Shown here: one piece after another, positions 34,873-47,874 of the stretch
Layout of the letters: the number at the start of each line of letters is the position of its first letter
Numbering within the stretch: the stretch's first letter is position 1
From: Prosopis cineraria
Lineage: Eukaryota > Streptophyta > Magnoliopsida > Fabales > Fabaceae
DNA: 64,000 nt
Direction of reading: 5' to 3'
NCBI RefSeq assembly: GCF_029017545.1
Contig: NW_026555345.1
Coordinates: 29,346,947-29,410,946 of the forward strand
Translations under genes and position numbers: made by a program
The notes under the pieces: model-generated
Told to the model about the DNA's origin: nothing
Seen by the model: only the letters and a program-made list of their open reading frames with translations
Databases searched by the model: none

Positions 34873-35858
34873 CTACAAGTGCGATAAAAGGCGATCTAGA
34901 ACCTCCGAGGCAGACTTCACCATGGCAACCAACGGCGACCGTACGACATTAAAAGCTCCAGAGGTAGTACACACGATCTGATCGCTGTACCCAGATATAT
35001 AATCATAGTACCTGCTCCATAACATCACCCCACCAAACTTGGGAGATGTTTCTACTACCGGAAGAATCTCATTGTTGAGCACATTAATTGGGACATAACC
35101 ACCAGCACTACCATTTGCAGCAGGAGAAGCGGGGAGGCCGACATAGAACTTGGTGGCGGTGAAGTCGGCGGTCCATTGGTTCCATGAATTTATAAGTTTC
35201 TGAGTATCTCCATCGTCGGTGTATTCGCAGGGAGGGTTGTTGTAGAACTGGACCCAAATGTAGTCGAACAGCCCTGTGCTGATGGAAGTGTTTAAATAGT
35301 AGTCTGGGATTGGGCATTGTGGCGCTGCTGATAAGTAAATCTTCTTTTGTTGGCTGTATGTGTAAAGATCTTGCAGAAGCACATCCCAGTACAAGTTTGT
35401 ACCGCCTTCGATGTCAAAATCGATGCCATCTAAGGCGATGAGACCCAGTAGACCTGAACTTTGGCCACTGAGGTAATAGGTCCAGAGGTGGTATGCAAAC
35501 TCCTTGGCGTCTTCAGCTGAAGAAAAGCCATATTGCCCAGAAGCTCCTCCAAGAGAGAGGAAGATTTTGACACTCTTGCTTTGGCAGTAGGCTATTTGGG
35601 AGGCATATTTGGTGCAATCAGGGACACCCGTGGACCAATCACAATGTCCTGAGAGGTCTATATATGTTTGGAGTTCGTCCGCTGCCGAATGTGTTCATGA
35701 ATGCGATGTTTATGATCTCGTACTTTTCGGTGTCGCATGCTGTATCCAACTCTCCTTCTCCCCCATTCTGTCCCCAGTAGGTGACAATTGGACAAGACAG
35801 GGAAGAGCTCAAGTGAGATAAGAGCAAGAAGGATGAGAGGTTGTGTTTTGGAAGCCAT
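34873..35858 (-). pseudogene. class III chitinase (GH18, hevamine-like) pseudogene, copy 2
   Basis: Full-length GH18 gene on the minus strand with two frameshifts. It starts MASKTQPLILLALISLELF (ATG at 35858), a signal peptide like that of the intact neighbour. An extra base near 35785-35792 breaks the frame just before VTYWGQNGGEGELDTAC. A 4-base TA-type expansion near 35658-35666 breaks it again before DLSGHCDWSTG. From there to the TAG at 34873-34875 the frame is open: FLSLGGASGQYG, catalytic DGIDFDIEGG, YLSAAPQCPIPD, DYIWVQFYNNPPCEY, GLPASP and GGVMLWSRYYD. Correcting 5 inserted bases would give about 326 residues, the family's usual size, and the catalytic residues are all kept. Silencing looks recent. 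It has no introns. Confidence 0.92.
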
Positions 35859-35924
35859 GAAAGTAGGTTGAGAGAAGCAAGGCAATGAGCTTCTTGTTTT
35901 AGGAAAGGAGGAGCAACAGAAACG

Positions 35925-35940
35925 ACCGATTTATGGAGGG
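35925..35940 (-). promoter_or_regulatory. putative TATA box of GH18 copy 2
   Basis: Minus-strand CCTCCATAAATCGG lies about 70-80 bases upstream of the ATG at 35858, at the same distance and in a similar context (short leader, 'caaacaagaagctc') as the TATA-like box of the intact gene. Confidence 0.45.
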
Positions 35941-35964
35941 CTTGGGGTAGGGTCATTATTTTAC

Positions 35965-38720
35965 TTATTTTTCAAGAACCAATCAGTCAGCTAATATAAA
36001 ATAAGACGTTTGCGAGGCACGTGTTATTAATGTTAGATTTTTTTAATTAAACGATGAGATTAGCATTAGATCCAATTTAACCTCTTTCATCCATATTCCG
36101 TTCATCATATATCTTTTTAATGAATGTATTATTCAATTTAAAGTTGCTAACATGCAATTCTTTATATCTCTGGCTAATAAAAAATGAGAAAACGACGAGG
36201 TTGCTGGCCGGAATATGTATGGATGTATGTATGGAATATGTATGGATGTATGTATGTATGTGTAGGACTTTTAAATTCATAATATAATGGCACTAGACAT
36301 AGGTGATTACTGATTATGGAATTATTGAAAGTTCTAATAGGTGATTACTGATCATGGAATTATTAAAAGTTCTAACGTGATAATTGCATGCCTCTTCGAT
36401 TAAATTTATCTCTATTCCTTCTATTCAATAAGTCACATTCAATAATTGCTTCTCACATCATGAAGTGATATTTTTAAATGTGGCCTTATAGTGGTAGTGT
36501 GTAGTGTGGTACCGTGCAAGGAAGATGAGGTAACTTTACCATCCCCAATTTTTCTTAAAGAATAGTCAATCTACAATTTAAAAAGAGCCTCATGTATATT
36601 ATTTGAAAAAGCCTTCTATGATTGGACCTAGTTGGTCAGTCCTTTGTATCGGGGGTGGAAAAAGTAAAGCCGAATGTTTTTTGCTCTCTACTATCATTAT
36701 CATTAATAATATAAACAATTTATATATAATGTGGCTTTAGAACTTCAACCAATGCACCAAAAAAAAACCAGTTAAATGAATCCCCAATAGCGCCCAAGCA
36801 AAAAACCCCCCGGGGGGGAGGATCACCACCTCTCACTTCTCCAGTTTTTTTTTCTTTTTTTGTTTTTGTCATATATTTTTTATTTGATGATTGTTTTTTT
36901 AAATCTTAACCTCTTTTTTTAATGTAAGCATAAATATATCATCTTTATACTTCTAATTATTTATATATATTATTGTTTTAAACATTATCTTTTTAATTTG
37001 GTTTTGATTAGCCATCTAAAAATACTTAATAAGATGTCACTTTCTTTATATAATGAATGTGCTTTAGAGCATTGAACAAATTTCGAATCATTTTGAATAT
37101 ATGTGATTAATTTAATCTTGTTTTGGAGTAACATTTTATAAATTATCACTTTTCATGAAATATTTAACACAAAAAATTAAAAAATAGTAAATTAATCACA
37201 TCAAGTTTGGCCATAGTTCAACCATGACCCAACCATTGACCTTTAAAATGGTACTTTGATTGGTTAAATGACCGGTTTGATTTTTAAAATCTTGTCCTCC
37301 TCTCTCTTATATAACTTAACTCTCATGTTAATTATTTAAAAAAATTATATATAGGACTTGTGGAGCAAACTTATTTACAAACAAGTCTCATGAATTTTAG
37401 AAACATAGCCAATCCCTTGAAACCTAAATATAATTTGAAGTTCAGGTACATAGATAACAATGCCTCTATTAAAATACATTACATCAATTAAGTAATTTAC
37501 AACTATTTTATTAGTAATTTATAATTATGATTTCTTTGCATATCCAATTGCTAATTAGATACAACTACCTTATTAGTAATTTTCAACTATCATTTTAATA
37601 TTTTATAACTATAACTTCATATATTTAATAGTTAAACCAATCACACGTTACTAACAAAGTTTAATACAAATTATTTACAACTATCTTATTAGTAATTTAT
37701 AACTATCATTTAATATTTTATAACGATAACTTCACATATCTAATAAATCAATTATGTGTTATTAATAAAGTTTAATACTAATTGTTTATAGCTATTTTAT
37801 CAGTAATTTATAATTATAACTTCAACTTTTTATAATTTAAACCCCACATATCCAATAAGTAAAAGTAGCATTACATTTGCACCCCCATTTTAAATTATAT
37901 GACTCAGGTTCCAAGAAGTTGGCTATAATGTTTGAATTTCATATGATTTATTTGCAAATAAGTTTATTCCACAGGACTCATACATAATTTTTTCATTATT
38001 TAATTGGTGCTTAGTGACAGCAACTGGAAACCAAGTTCATAATGTTTTGGCTGAGAAATCACGAGCTGCATAGTGTAGGGGTGAATTTGGAAATTTTAAA
38101 TTTGTGATCACGATTAATGCAACAGCAAGCAAAATCGATTCATAGAAACAAGAGAAATGAATGAACTTCTTTAAAAACGGAGTTTTGGTAAAGTATTTGT
38201 ATCAATGAAATTTTATTTTTATCAAAATTTTATACTTTGAATTAACAAAATATTTTAAAATTATCTTATAATTTGGTACTGAAGGAATATTATTTAATTT
38301 AAAGTTGCACATGTAATTCCCTGTATCTCTAAGAAAAATGAGAAAATGGCACGACTGGCCAGCAGATGACGTGGATGAATTCGTAAACTTCTGATTGAAC
38401 TCCACCGATGTGTTGGATGTAGTTCAGAGCTGTGGACTGAAGAAAACGTTTTGCAATAATGTTAGCAAGGTTTAATGACGTAAAATCGTTTTTCTCGCTA
38501 CATTTTATCTAACTATCATAGTCAGCACGATGACTAATTTGATCTGGATTAGGCAATTACTTTCCCATCATTAGCTATTAACAGAGGCAAAAGCAAATCA
38601 TAGAAAACTAACATTATTTGTTTCATTATTGGTGGAGACAAGGGAGCCAACAAGGGTCATGGCCCCTAACTTTTTAATTATTTTGCTAAAATATAGGAAT
38701 TATATATTTTCAATCCTCTA
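35965..38720. repeat. duplicated block A, right part (paralog of 52617-56205)
   Basis: Non-coding spacer starting 'caagaaccaatcagtcagc' and aligning almost continuously with 52617-56205 except for the 612-bp MITE at 55201. Contains a 4-base (ATGT)n tract (about 36218-36262) and a local tandem duplication of about 45 bases at 36301-36375 ('aggtgattactgat…'). The short frames inside have no homology. Confidence 0.85.
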
Positions 38721-39903
38721 AATTGAATTGAACGAGAAACATATCAATTAAAAGAATTGAATAGTAAATTCAATAAATAAGTAATAGAGTTTTGAAAAAA
38801 AAAATTGATGAAAAGGACCTTATTAGGAAAATTAATCCCAAGGACCAAATTCAATTGAAGGACCAAAGCTAATATTTTATTTATTAAACAATTTAAACAA
38901 ATGACCTAAATACTCCTCTCTTTAAACCAATGAAATTGAAAAAACAAAAATAAAAGCTACTTGTTCAACACATGCACCCTGAGCCAGAAGCCTTATGTAA
39001 CCCTTCCCTGTAACCACCAAATATAGAAAAGGATTAACTTAATTACCACCACAACAAAACCAAACAATAATTAAATACTTTATTTGAAAAACTTGGGTTT
39101 AAGACTTGTTTGGCAAAATTATCAAAATCATAACACATTAAAGCAATATGCAGCAGAAATAAACTATATGCATTCAAATGGATCATTGCATGCTCTAAAA
39201 ACAAAGAAATTAGGTCAGATTATGGGCCATGCGCCGTGGCAGGCAACACATGGGTCATGGCATGTGACATGGAGCCATATGCCCTAACCTTCTCTATACC
39301 ATGTGTCGGGGCATGATGCGCAATGCACTGTGACACACATGCCTGATTCTATTTTGACAGCTCAAATAATGAACTTTCGATGTGCGCTGTATTCACATAT
39401 GATATCCGATTGGAGTGATTCAAGAGCCCACACGAAGTTTATCTCATAAGCTAGCTAATGAGATAATTTGGACACAATCTAATGGTTTGATCAAAATTTG
39501 GACACCCGAGTGCAATAAGTCACTTTTTCTAAAAATTTCACACACCCAATCGCTCAAATCAATCCTATTATCTCATTAGACCATATTAGGCCTTGAACTA
39601 AGCCTAAAAGGACCTAATACACTTGATTGAACATAATATATAACATATATACACACATATCAAAATTTGGTCGTTCAACAACTCATTTTCATAAAACACA
39701 ATTTTCACAACTTAGCTCAAAAACTTTCCTTTAGCCATTTTCACTACAATATCACCACAAATCACCACTTTATACATTCACAATATATTTATAACTAAAT
39801 GTTAGCCTTTATTAATCATTTCATCATATATCTACATATATGAGCTAAGATTTACTAAATTACTACAATTTTCTCAAAAATCACAACTTAAACATGCATG
39901 CAG

Positions 39904-41454
39904 TGTTGGATAGGGAGGCATAATAGAAGATTAAAATTTAAAATCCCTATGCCCATGTAGACCAAACGAACTCATTTAAGTCAAGGTAAAAAGAAAAGTT
40001 ACCTTTTTCTTCATGCTTTATGTGCATTCTCTTTAAGAGTCTAAATCTTAGGAGTCGACCACGTAGATATGCTTCCTCTACTAGTATCCACACGAACAGC
40101 TCTCTAACTCGAACAGCGTGCTAGTGTTTCTAACATCTGTTCGTTTTTGAACATTAGGTTTACTTTTTTTAGGGTGTTTCATGGCTCTCAAAGTATTTTA
40201 TCGTCAGGACTTTTCTGATTCTCACTACTTTCATAAAGCACGTCCCTATCTATATATATTATATAAATTAGGATTTTTGCCTTCCACTTGAAGAGTCCAC
40301 AAAAATTTAATTAAATTTATCTCATAAATTTAATCCATAATATCATATCTAATTCGAATTTATCTTATAACTTTAAATTATAAAACTAACATGATAGTCT
40401 CTTATATCATGTTAGTTATTAAATTTAGTCTATCATATAAAATTAAAATTAAAACTAATACAATACAATACAATGCAATGCAATATATATTATATTATAT
40501 TATATTATTTATATATGTATACACAAAATTACACATATACGCATATATATATATATATATCATATTTTGAATTTTATATATATCATATATATATATATCA
40601 AATATATATACAAACATGAATATATATATATATATATTTTGAATATATATATATATATATAATTATATTTCATATAAATATATATAAATATTTAGCCCAT
40701 AAGTCATAAGTGACCTCTAGCAAGACATCGCAACTACCCAATTTATATGGGGATCAATGCAACCTATCATATAACCATCTCACATCCTTTTTGTCACACG
40801 ATATTTCGGTTAAGCGTGAGACATAGAATTGTCATTCTCCTTTACCTGACCATTACTTTCTCAATATTTAAGTAGACTGACATAACAATAAAAAAACTCT
40901 TTTCATTGTAATATGACCTTACATTTTCTTAGTCTTACTTATCGAGGGGCCTAATAATATCTCTCAATTAATGTGAAGGATAAATTTCATCTTGACCACT
41001 TATATTCCTCTGCATGAATATCACTAAATTTAATCATAGCTTTTATGATCACTTGATCAAAGGTGACTTTTGACTAAGTCAAAGTTCAGTGGTCATCATT
41101 GAGGAATCCATGATGGTCTCAAGTCAAAGGGCTTAGTGATATGGTTACATATGAAATAAGCTTATAACTTGTACCATACAGCTTTCTTATAGCGGGTTGG
41201 TACAACATCTTGTACTCTTTCAAGTGCCTATGACTCTGATTTATATCTCTATAATTAATTAAAGTCATACTAGTCTTATTTCATCTATGATTCCTCATAG
41301 ATGACCGACTAGGGATATTTAGGACAATCACTATAGTTTGTTTAAGGATACAGTTATCATAATGAATATACAATTAATATGATATCAAAAGAAAAATTTT
41401 ATAAATAACAATATTTATAGTACAATGATTGGCCCTAAGGCATAATTTCCAACA
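39904..41454 (-). mobile_element. solo LTR of a copia element (nested)
   Basis: A 1551-bp sequence reading TGTTGGAAATTATGCCTTAG from the right on the minus strand, a well-known start of Angela/Tork-type plant copia LTRs, and ending in TCCAACA. Flanking 5 bases are TGCAG (39899-39903) and TGCAA (41455-41459), a target duplication with one change. There is no coding sequence inside. It contains long TA-rich microsatellite tracts (about 40470-40690). It is inserted in the gypsy LTR. Confidence 0.82.
40470..40690. repeat. AT/TA microsatellite cluster
   Basis: Several runs of (TA)n and (AT)n separated by short unique pieces, lying within the nested copia solo LTR. Confidence 0.85.
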
Positions 41455-41965
41455 TGCAATTCCTATGGCAACTTATATACACAATATTCATAGTGTTATT
41501 ATACAAACTCTATAATCACATGACTTTAACAACTCTAAACCGATCCTGACTCTTTTTTCTTGCCCAGCTCATTGCTTTGTCCTATAAAAATATAACTACG
41601 GTGACCAAATAAAAATTTCAGTAACAGAATAACTTTCTACTATCAACTATCACATGCAACCATAAGTAAGTATAGCATAATATACAGTTAAACATAGCAT
41701 ATAACACAAGTTCATTTCAAATCTTATTAATATAAACCATTTCACTTCTTTTACCACTATATTTACCATTTTTTTGCACATAGCATGATCATTACTAACC
41801 GAACCTCCAAATCATCTCAAATCACCCAACTTGAAACTATAAACTAGCCTTAGACTAATATACACTCTCATTGGCATTGAGTTCATCTTCAGTGATAGAA
41901 TCACCTAGCCTAAGGTGTTCTAACTCATAATGGTTTTCCCCAATACACACAATAGGGTGTCGTTG

Positions 41966-43451
41966 ATTCCAACACCGCACCACATTGATACTAAGGAATC
42001 CAAATCTCCAACATCACACCTCAATAGGCATTAAGGAGATAATCTCTGTTGCTCACCACAAGTGCACGGATCATAACAAGTAATATAATAAAAGTAAAGT
42101 ATCATGTTTTCGAGGATTTGTTTAAAAACAACGATCAAACAAAAGACTAAGTGAGTTCAATTAAGTTGAGCCAAACATAATTAGGTGAAAATGATTTTTG
42201 CAAACTAAAATACTAGAAAATAAAGAAAACAAAGTGATTCACGAACTTCAAACTCAAATTGGGACCTAGAATTATTTATCTCCCTTGCATTTCATAACAC
42301 TAAAATTATCTCCTCTTATAAATGCTTTTAATAAAAATAAATGCTAACCTAGGGTTCTAAAAATACTTGGACAAACTCTCTCAAATCATGAACAAATGTT
42401 TAGTTAAATTAATTGCTCAATCTCTTGTTACAATTAATAAAACTCAATTTTAAACACCAACCCTAATGTGGCTATGTAAGGCTAGTAAGTATATCTCTAT
42501 CTTACTAACAAAACTATCCATTCAACATGTAAATATCAAGTTCTTGTACTATTTCACCCAAGTTTTACACTTAACCTAGCCCTCTTAAGCATTAATTAAG
42601 TGAATCCAACATTTAAATGGTGGCCAATCACTTAAAAGCATTAAGGAAAGAATAAATAAACACATATATATCATTAATCACAAAAAGAGAGGAGGAACTT
42701 AATGTTAATCCATACAAAGGTTTAAAATAATCCTAAAGCAAAGGGTTTGGCTACTCATAAACATCAAAAAGCTACAAATACACAAGATATTCACAGCCAT
42801 TACAAGATTACAAGAAGGAAAGGAAAAAGGAATAGAAAAATCAAAGAAAAGAAGCTCCAAATCTCTTCAAAACCCCATTCTCTTGCTTCAAGTACTTCCA
42901 ATGCCCAAACCCTAGCACAACCAAGCTCCAAATGTGTCTAAAAGTTTGAAGAGTGCATTCTGGATCGAGCTCTCAATATATATATGTCCTAGCTAACCAA
43001 TTTCTAATAAATAAAACGTAGTGTTTTTCTAATAGCGGCAAAAGTCGTGAACGAAAGTCATAACTTTCTGACGACTTTGACATTTTTGAACTATTTTTTG
43101 CAATTAACAAAATTTATCCTTTTGCACTTGATTTTTTCATCCAAAAGCCTTCCAAAAACATCAATAAAGCTCTAGAAATGCATTTAATCAAATCTAAAAT
43201 CAAAGTAATATGAAATTAGACTGAAAATATTAAAGTAAAGCTAAGAATGCAAACCCAAAGCAAACTACACATTTGCCTAATTTGGACAATAAAAATATAT
43301 ACAAATGAGGCAAAATGGATTAAAATCAAAGAAAAATTTAATGAAACGACATGAAATTTAGAGGTTAACAATCTCCAACACCATACCTCAAAAGGTACTA
43401 AAGAGATACAATTCTCCAACATTATACCACGTCAGGCACTAAGAGAATAAT
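41966..43451. repeat. about 42-bp tandem repeat in gypsy LTR, split by an insertion
   Basis: Four imperfect units of the type 'ctccaacatcacacctcaataggcactaaggagat' lie at 41966-42046 and 43371-43451. The array is interrupted by the solo LTR at 42047-43370. Confidence 0.75.
42047..43370. mobile_element. solo LTR with ATCTC target duplication (nested)
   Basis: A 1324-bp sequence starting TGTTGCTCACCACAAGTGCA and ending GAGGTTAACA, flanked by an exact 5-bp duplication ATCTC (42042-42046 and 43371-43375). No coding sequence. Size, TG…CA ends and 5-bp duplication indicate a solo LTR. 'caccacaagtgcacggatc' near the end recalls Athila/Tat-type gypsy LTR edges (inference). Confidence 0.82.
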
Positions 43452-44593
43452 GCCATATAGTCTTTATCTACATCTCCACACTATGGGTGAACTCACATCC
43501 CTATGATCATGCTTTCCGAACCAATCATAGATTCTCAATCACTACCATACACATATATACATATATCAAATATAAAATCTTATGTTTTCACCCATCTATT
43601 TAATCAGAAGCCATTTTCATGTAACATTCACAAATGCCATAAAACATGTTTAGTTTAAAACAATTTTTATGCACTAAATAGCATACTTACACATAGTTAT
43701 AATAAGTAGTCAAATAAAGAAAGTTATTCGGTTACCTCAACCCTTCTATCATAAGAAAGGTTATCCGTGGATTTAACAACTACTAACATATCACTACAAG
43801 CTCCTTTCCACACTCTACCTATGGATTATGCCAATTTACACACAATTAGAACTATTAGTCAATTAATTCAATTGACCAAAAACACTTAATTGTCAGTTAA
43901 GCTATAACTAGCCATTCATTCCTTTCTACTTAACCATTCTAAGCTCTTTACCACTCAGTTACTACTTTATAAAACTTCAAACAATCTTATTGACCCTAAC
44001 ACCATTTTCACCCCTTATTTCCATTAATTAGGGCTAAATTTGAGCTTATAAGTTCAAAGCTCTATCGTTCAACTTCAAACTAGTTACAAAGCTTAATTTA
44101 ACTCTAGAGAACCTTTTTATTACTATAAAGTAAGAAACAAGCCCCTGAAATCTTCTTGATTCAATTTCTTTATAACTTACACTAAGAGAAATTAGAGTAT
44201 AATTGAAAGTAGGGGTCATATGAAGCTTAATTGATAAGTCACTGGTCAGAAATGCCTTCCAATACCTTGAGAATGCTTGCCCTTGCAGCCAAAGCTTTGT
44301 TCTCCTCTCTCTTTTATATTTTCTCTCCCTTTCCCTTTTAAACTTCAAGCCAATTCACGACCTATTAATTCATTTTTTGGTTAATGCGCCACGACGTATG
44401 GCATAACAAGCAAATTCCTCACCATGTGCACATGCTTCATTCTGAGACATAGTTTTTTTCAACCATATCTGCTCATTCAACATCCTAACAAGTCAAATTA
44501 CTAAGCAATCATCTAAACCCTTAATCAATCACTAGTTACTAATTTACCCTTAATTAATAATTAACTGCAAGATTAAGAAATTAAGATGTTACA

Positions 44594-44609
44594 GTTCTCC
44601 CCTCCTTTT
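44594..44609 (-). other. gypsy polypurine tract
   Basis: Minus-strand AAAAGGAGGGGAGAAC directly precedes the LTR start at 44593, the expected plus-strand priming site. It fixes the LTR boundary and orientation. Confidence 0.88.
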
Positions 44610-44649
44610 AAGAATTTTGCCCCCAAAAGTCATAAAACACACAAATACA

Positions 44650-45250
44650 TACCTATGAAAATAGATGGGGATACTATCCTCTATCTCCTAGGTAGTATCG
44701 TCAGGAACCATGCCTCACCAGAAAACTTTCACTAATCATATAGTTTTGTTCCTCAATTGTTTCTCTTTCATATCTATGATATGTTCTAGCTCAGCCTTAT
44801 AAGTTAAATTCTCTCGGAGCTCAATCTCTCGTGGTTTGATCATATGAGAAGGGTCTGGTTGGTATTTCTTAAGTTGAGATACATGGAATACATCATACAC
44901 ACTTGATAATTGCAGTGGCAAGGCAATTCTGTAGGCAACTGGTCCAATTCTCTCCAGAATCTCGAAAGGACCAACGAACTGAGGAGTCAACTTTTTAGCT
45001 CTAATCGACCTCCCAATTCTCGTTATTGGTGTAACCCTTAAAAACACATGGTTTCCTACCAGAAACTCTAATAGCCTTCTACGTTTATCCACATAACTCT
45101 TCTGCCTGCTTTGAGCCATTATCAATCTTTACTTAATCAACCTAATCTTTTGAGTTGTTTGATCTACAACATTTAGTTCTAACATACTCTTCTCACTCAA
45201 TTCTGTCCAACATAAAGGCGATCTACACTTTTTCTCATATAAAACCTTGA
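44650..45250 (-). pseudogene. Ty3/gypsy polyprotein C-terminus (integrase tail + chromodomain)
   Basis: Minus-strand remnant of a chromovirus-type gypsy polyprotein. It begins abruptly near 45250 with LYEKKCRSPLCWTELSE and reads QTTQKIRLIK, then AQSRQKSYVDKRRRLLEF, NHVFLRVTP, KKLTPQFVGPFEILERIGPVAYRI (integrase C-terminal GPY/F-type region) and VFHVSQLKKYQPDPSHMI. A chromodomain-like part follows (about 44650-44790). One TAA near 45130 and a TGA at 44736 break the frame. Everything upstream (gag, protease, RT, RNase H, integrase core, 5' LTR) is missing from the adjacent sequence. Confidence 0.9.
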
Positions 45251-46520
45251 TATTTAGGGAAGATTTTATTTTAACTTTATTCTAATTTTCTCTTCTTCTT
45301 TCTACCTCTAAATTTTATGCTTTAATTGTTATTGTTGATTAGAGTAGCTTTATTGCATGATTTTTAGGTTATAAATTTTATATGAGGTTTTGCTTGCTAT
45401 AATCAATTGACATAGTAACATAAGAGCAATTTGGCTTAGCTTGAGTGATTACTCATGTTTTATTTCTAGTGTGGCTAAAACATCTGTTAGGTTGTGGGTT
45501 TAAGGAAGATTTCAATTTATCTATAACTTAATTCCTTGTTTAATTCTTGAATGATAATTTGGAAAATATATAATAAGATCAGAGTAATAAAGTTAAATAA
45601 AATTAATTTATTTTGTGGATGAGGAAGATTAAGTTTAGGTGTTTGGGTTGTGATTAATTTCCCTCCTTGTTCTTGGTAATTTTCTCAATTGAATTTCCTT
45701 CATTTATTTAATTTTAATTTAGTTTTTTTAAATTAATTTCATCATAAAAAAATCCCCTCACTTTTTAGCTTTTCATAATCATAATTCAAGTAATTAACCC
45801 ATTGAGTCTTAGAGAGACAACTTAGGTTGTATTTTACAATAAAATATAGTTCTTATTAATTTTGGTGCTATTCGGTAATAGTGTCAAATAGCAAAAACTG
45901 ATCGGTAGAGGTGGAGGAAGATGGATGGATGCATTTACTTCCATCTTAAAAGAATCAAATAAATCTATTTTCATTTATTGATGTTTCGCTTCTCATTAGA
46001 GTTAGGTTTCTCCTGAGACTTGCAAGTGCATGCACATGTTTGAATCCAAAAATGATATCGATCCTGACTGTAGCAAGTATTTGTGTGCCATATTATTTAA
46101 AGCTTAGAAAGTTGAGTTGGCCTTGATAGTAGGAGTAGGGACTTTTTCAATTGGCCTCATGAGATGTCTTTGATACAGGAAGTTTGTGGACTTACACTTG
46201 AGAAAGAGATTATAATTAGGTTATCCAAGTGTGAATAAACTTAAACTGATATGGCAATCTCGCACTGGATACAATTGAAATTGTTAATTAATATATAATA
46301 AAGGAAAATAATTCATAAACTTAAGGTTTAAGGTTGAGTTAAGAATGTAGTGGTGTTCTTCCATCATTCTTTGCCCATTTGTCCTCCCCTTTTGTTTTTT
46401 GGCGGTCATGCCCTAGCGCCCATTCTTAACATTAGGTATGCAAAACACATATTCATGCATTCATCAAAGAAAAATTTAGACTTTAATTAATTAATTATGT
46501 TAGCGTATACGTATTAACGT
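45251..46520. other. AT-rich non-coding stretch, possibly LTR-derived
   Basis: The gypsy coding homology stops sharply at about 45250 and no gene follows. The text around 45640-45900 ('ctccttgttcttggtaattttctc', 'gagagacaacttaggttg') resembles the edge of a long gypsy LTR, but no TG…CA pair or target duplication was found. Confidence 0.3.
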
Positions 46521-46529
46521 ACCTGCATA

Positions 46530-47872
46530 TATATTAATTAGATCTAATGCTTGTTATAAGTAACGAGACCAGCATTAGATCCAATTTAACCTCGCTCATT
46601 GATATTCGGTAACTATATATATATTTTTTTGAATGTATTATTTAATTCAAAGTTGCAAACTTACAATTCTCTGTATCTCTGAAAAAAAAGCGTAAATGAC
46701 ACGATTGGCACGTTTAAATTCATAAAGTAAGAAAAATAATGCTACTAGACACTTACTGATCATGAAATATTAAAAGTTTAAATGACGTGATAATTGCAAG
46801 CCTATTTGATTAAGTTTATCTCTATTCCTTCTGTCATGTAAATATCCCATTATAAAAGAAATATCACGTCTAGAAATTTAAAAATAAATTAAAAATAAGT
46901 AAAGAATACAACATATTTAATTAAATGATTTAAATTATTTTTGATGAAGCTTAATATAATATAAATAGTTTGTCACTTCTCACATCATGATCGAGGTGGT
47001 ATATATTTTAAAATTAAATATAGTGGCACAGCACTGCATACGTAATGATTAAGGGATCTTGTGCTCTTTTTTTAACTATTAAATTATTTTTTTATATTTA
47101 TAGACGCATACAACTATTTTATTTTCATCTTTTAAAAAAAATTTGACATATATATTTATTTATAAATATAAGAATTCAAAGATTGCGATCGTGGTCCTGC
47201 AAGCAAACATATTACAACAGAGCGCCACCGAATGCAAGAGAAGCATCATTTTGTTAAATTAAATTCATTTTATATCAATACATTCATTGGATAACATCTA
47301 GCTGTGCGAGATTGGTTTCGGCACTATGTGATGAAATTTGTACCATGTAGATTTTAATTTGAATCGTCCAGATTTAAAATATTATTATATATTATATTTA
47401 TTAAAATAAAAAGTTATAAAAATTATGAAATAATTTTAATAATTTTTTTATTTTTAATATAGTCTAGATTTAATTAGATAGTCTAATTTAATATTAAAAT
47501 TTTTATAATTGCTATATACTGACTATCTAGATGTACTCTACACAATTTAAATTTAATCTGTATTAGTTTATTTGGATAATTAATATACATTAATTATAAA
47601 AAATTTTATATTAAATTAGATTCTCCAAATCAAATCTAGACCATATTAAAAATAAAAAATTTATCAAAAAGTTTTTTCTAATTTTTATTTTAATAAATAT
47701 AATATATGATAATACTTTAAATATGGTCTATTCATATCAAAATTTAGTTGGTTCAAATCTCATCACAGTGATGAACAGATGAGATCCCTAGCTGTGCATT
47801 CAAGAAGGCCCTAAAAACTAGATTCTTTCATACTCTATTCCTATTAGAAACTTGTTTACTTAGTATATATGA
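46530..47872. repeat. copy of the GH18-cluster spacer block (3' side of intact gene)
   Basis: Shares landmarks with 18110-19260, 36060 and 52700: 'accagcattagatccaattt', 'gtattatttaattcaaagttgc', 'gatcgtggtcctgcaagcaaac' and 'gctgtgcattcaagaaggcc'. It is interrupted by a palindromic MITE (47308-47787) and followed by a Stowaway-like MITE. Non-coding. Confidence 0.8.
47308..47787. mobile_element. palindromic MITE with 9-10-bp TSD
   Basis: A 480-bp insertion whose two halves are imperfect inverted copies of about 200 bases each (for example 'tattatatttattaaaataaa' on both arms). The flanking duplication is CTAGCTGTGC (47298-47307 and 47788-47797). The uninterrupted form occurs at about 19165-19185 ('atttggctgtgcattc'). 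A 9-10-bp duplication suggests a Mutator-like origin. No coding capacity. Confidence 0.83.
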
Positions 47873-47874
47873 TA

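Larger units (their letters stand above)
38996..44593 (-). mobile_element. Ty3/gypsy 3' LTR with two nested solo LTRs
   Basis: The minus-strand LTR starts TGTAACATCTTAATTTCTTA at 44593, immediately after a strong polypurine tract, and probably ends …GGGTTACA at 38996. Removing the two nested insertions (39904-41454 and 42047-43370 with their duplications) leaves about 2.7 kb, in the range of long gypsy LTRs. GC-richer motifs such as 'gccatgcgccgtgg' near 39225 and 'atgcgccacgacg' near 44388 are typical of these LTRs. The outer boundary at 38996 is not confirmed by a target duplication. A second TGTAACC lies at 39009. Confidence 0.7.

Noticed and set aside
42747..42941. 64-codon Lys-rich plus-strand frame
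   Set aside because: It lies within a solo LTR and matches no protein family.
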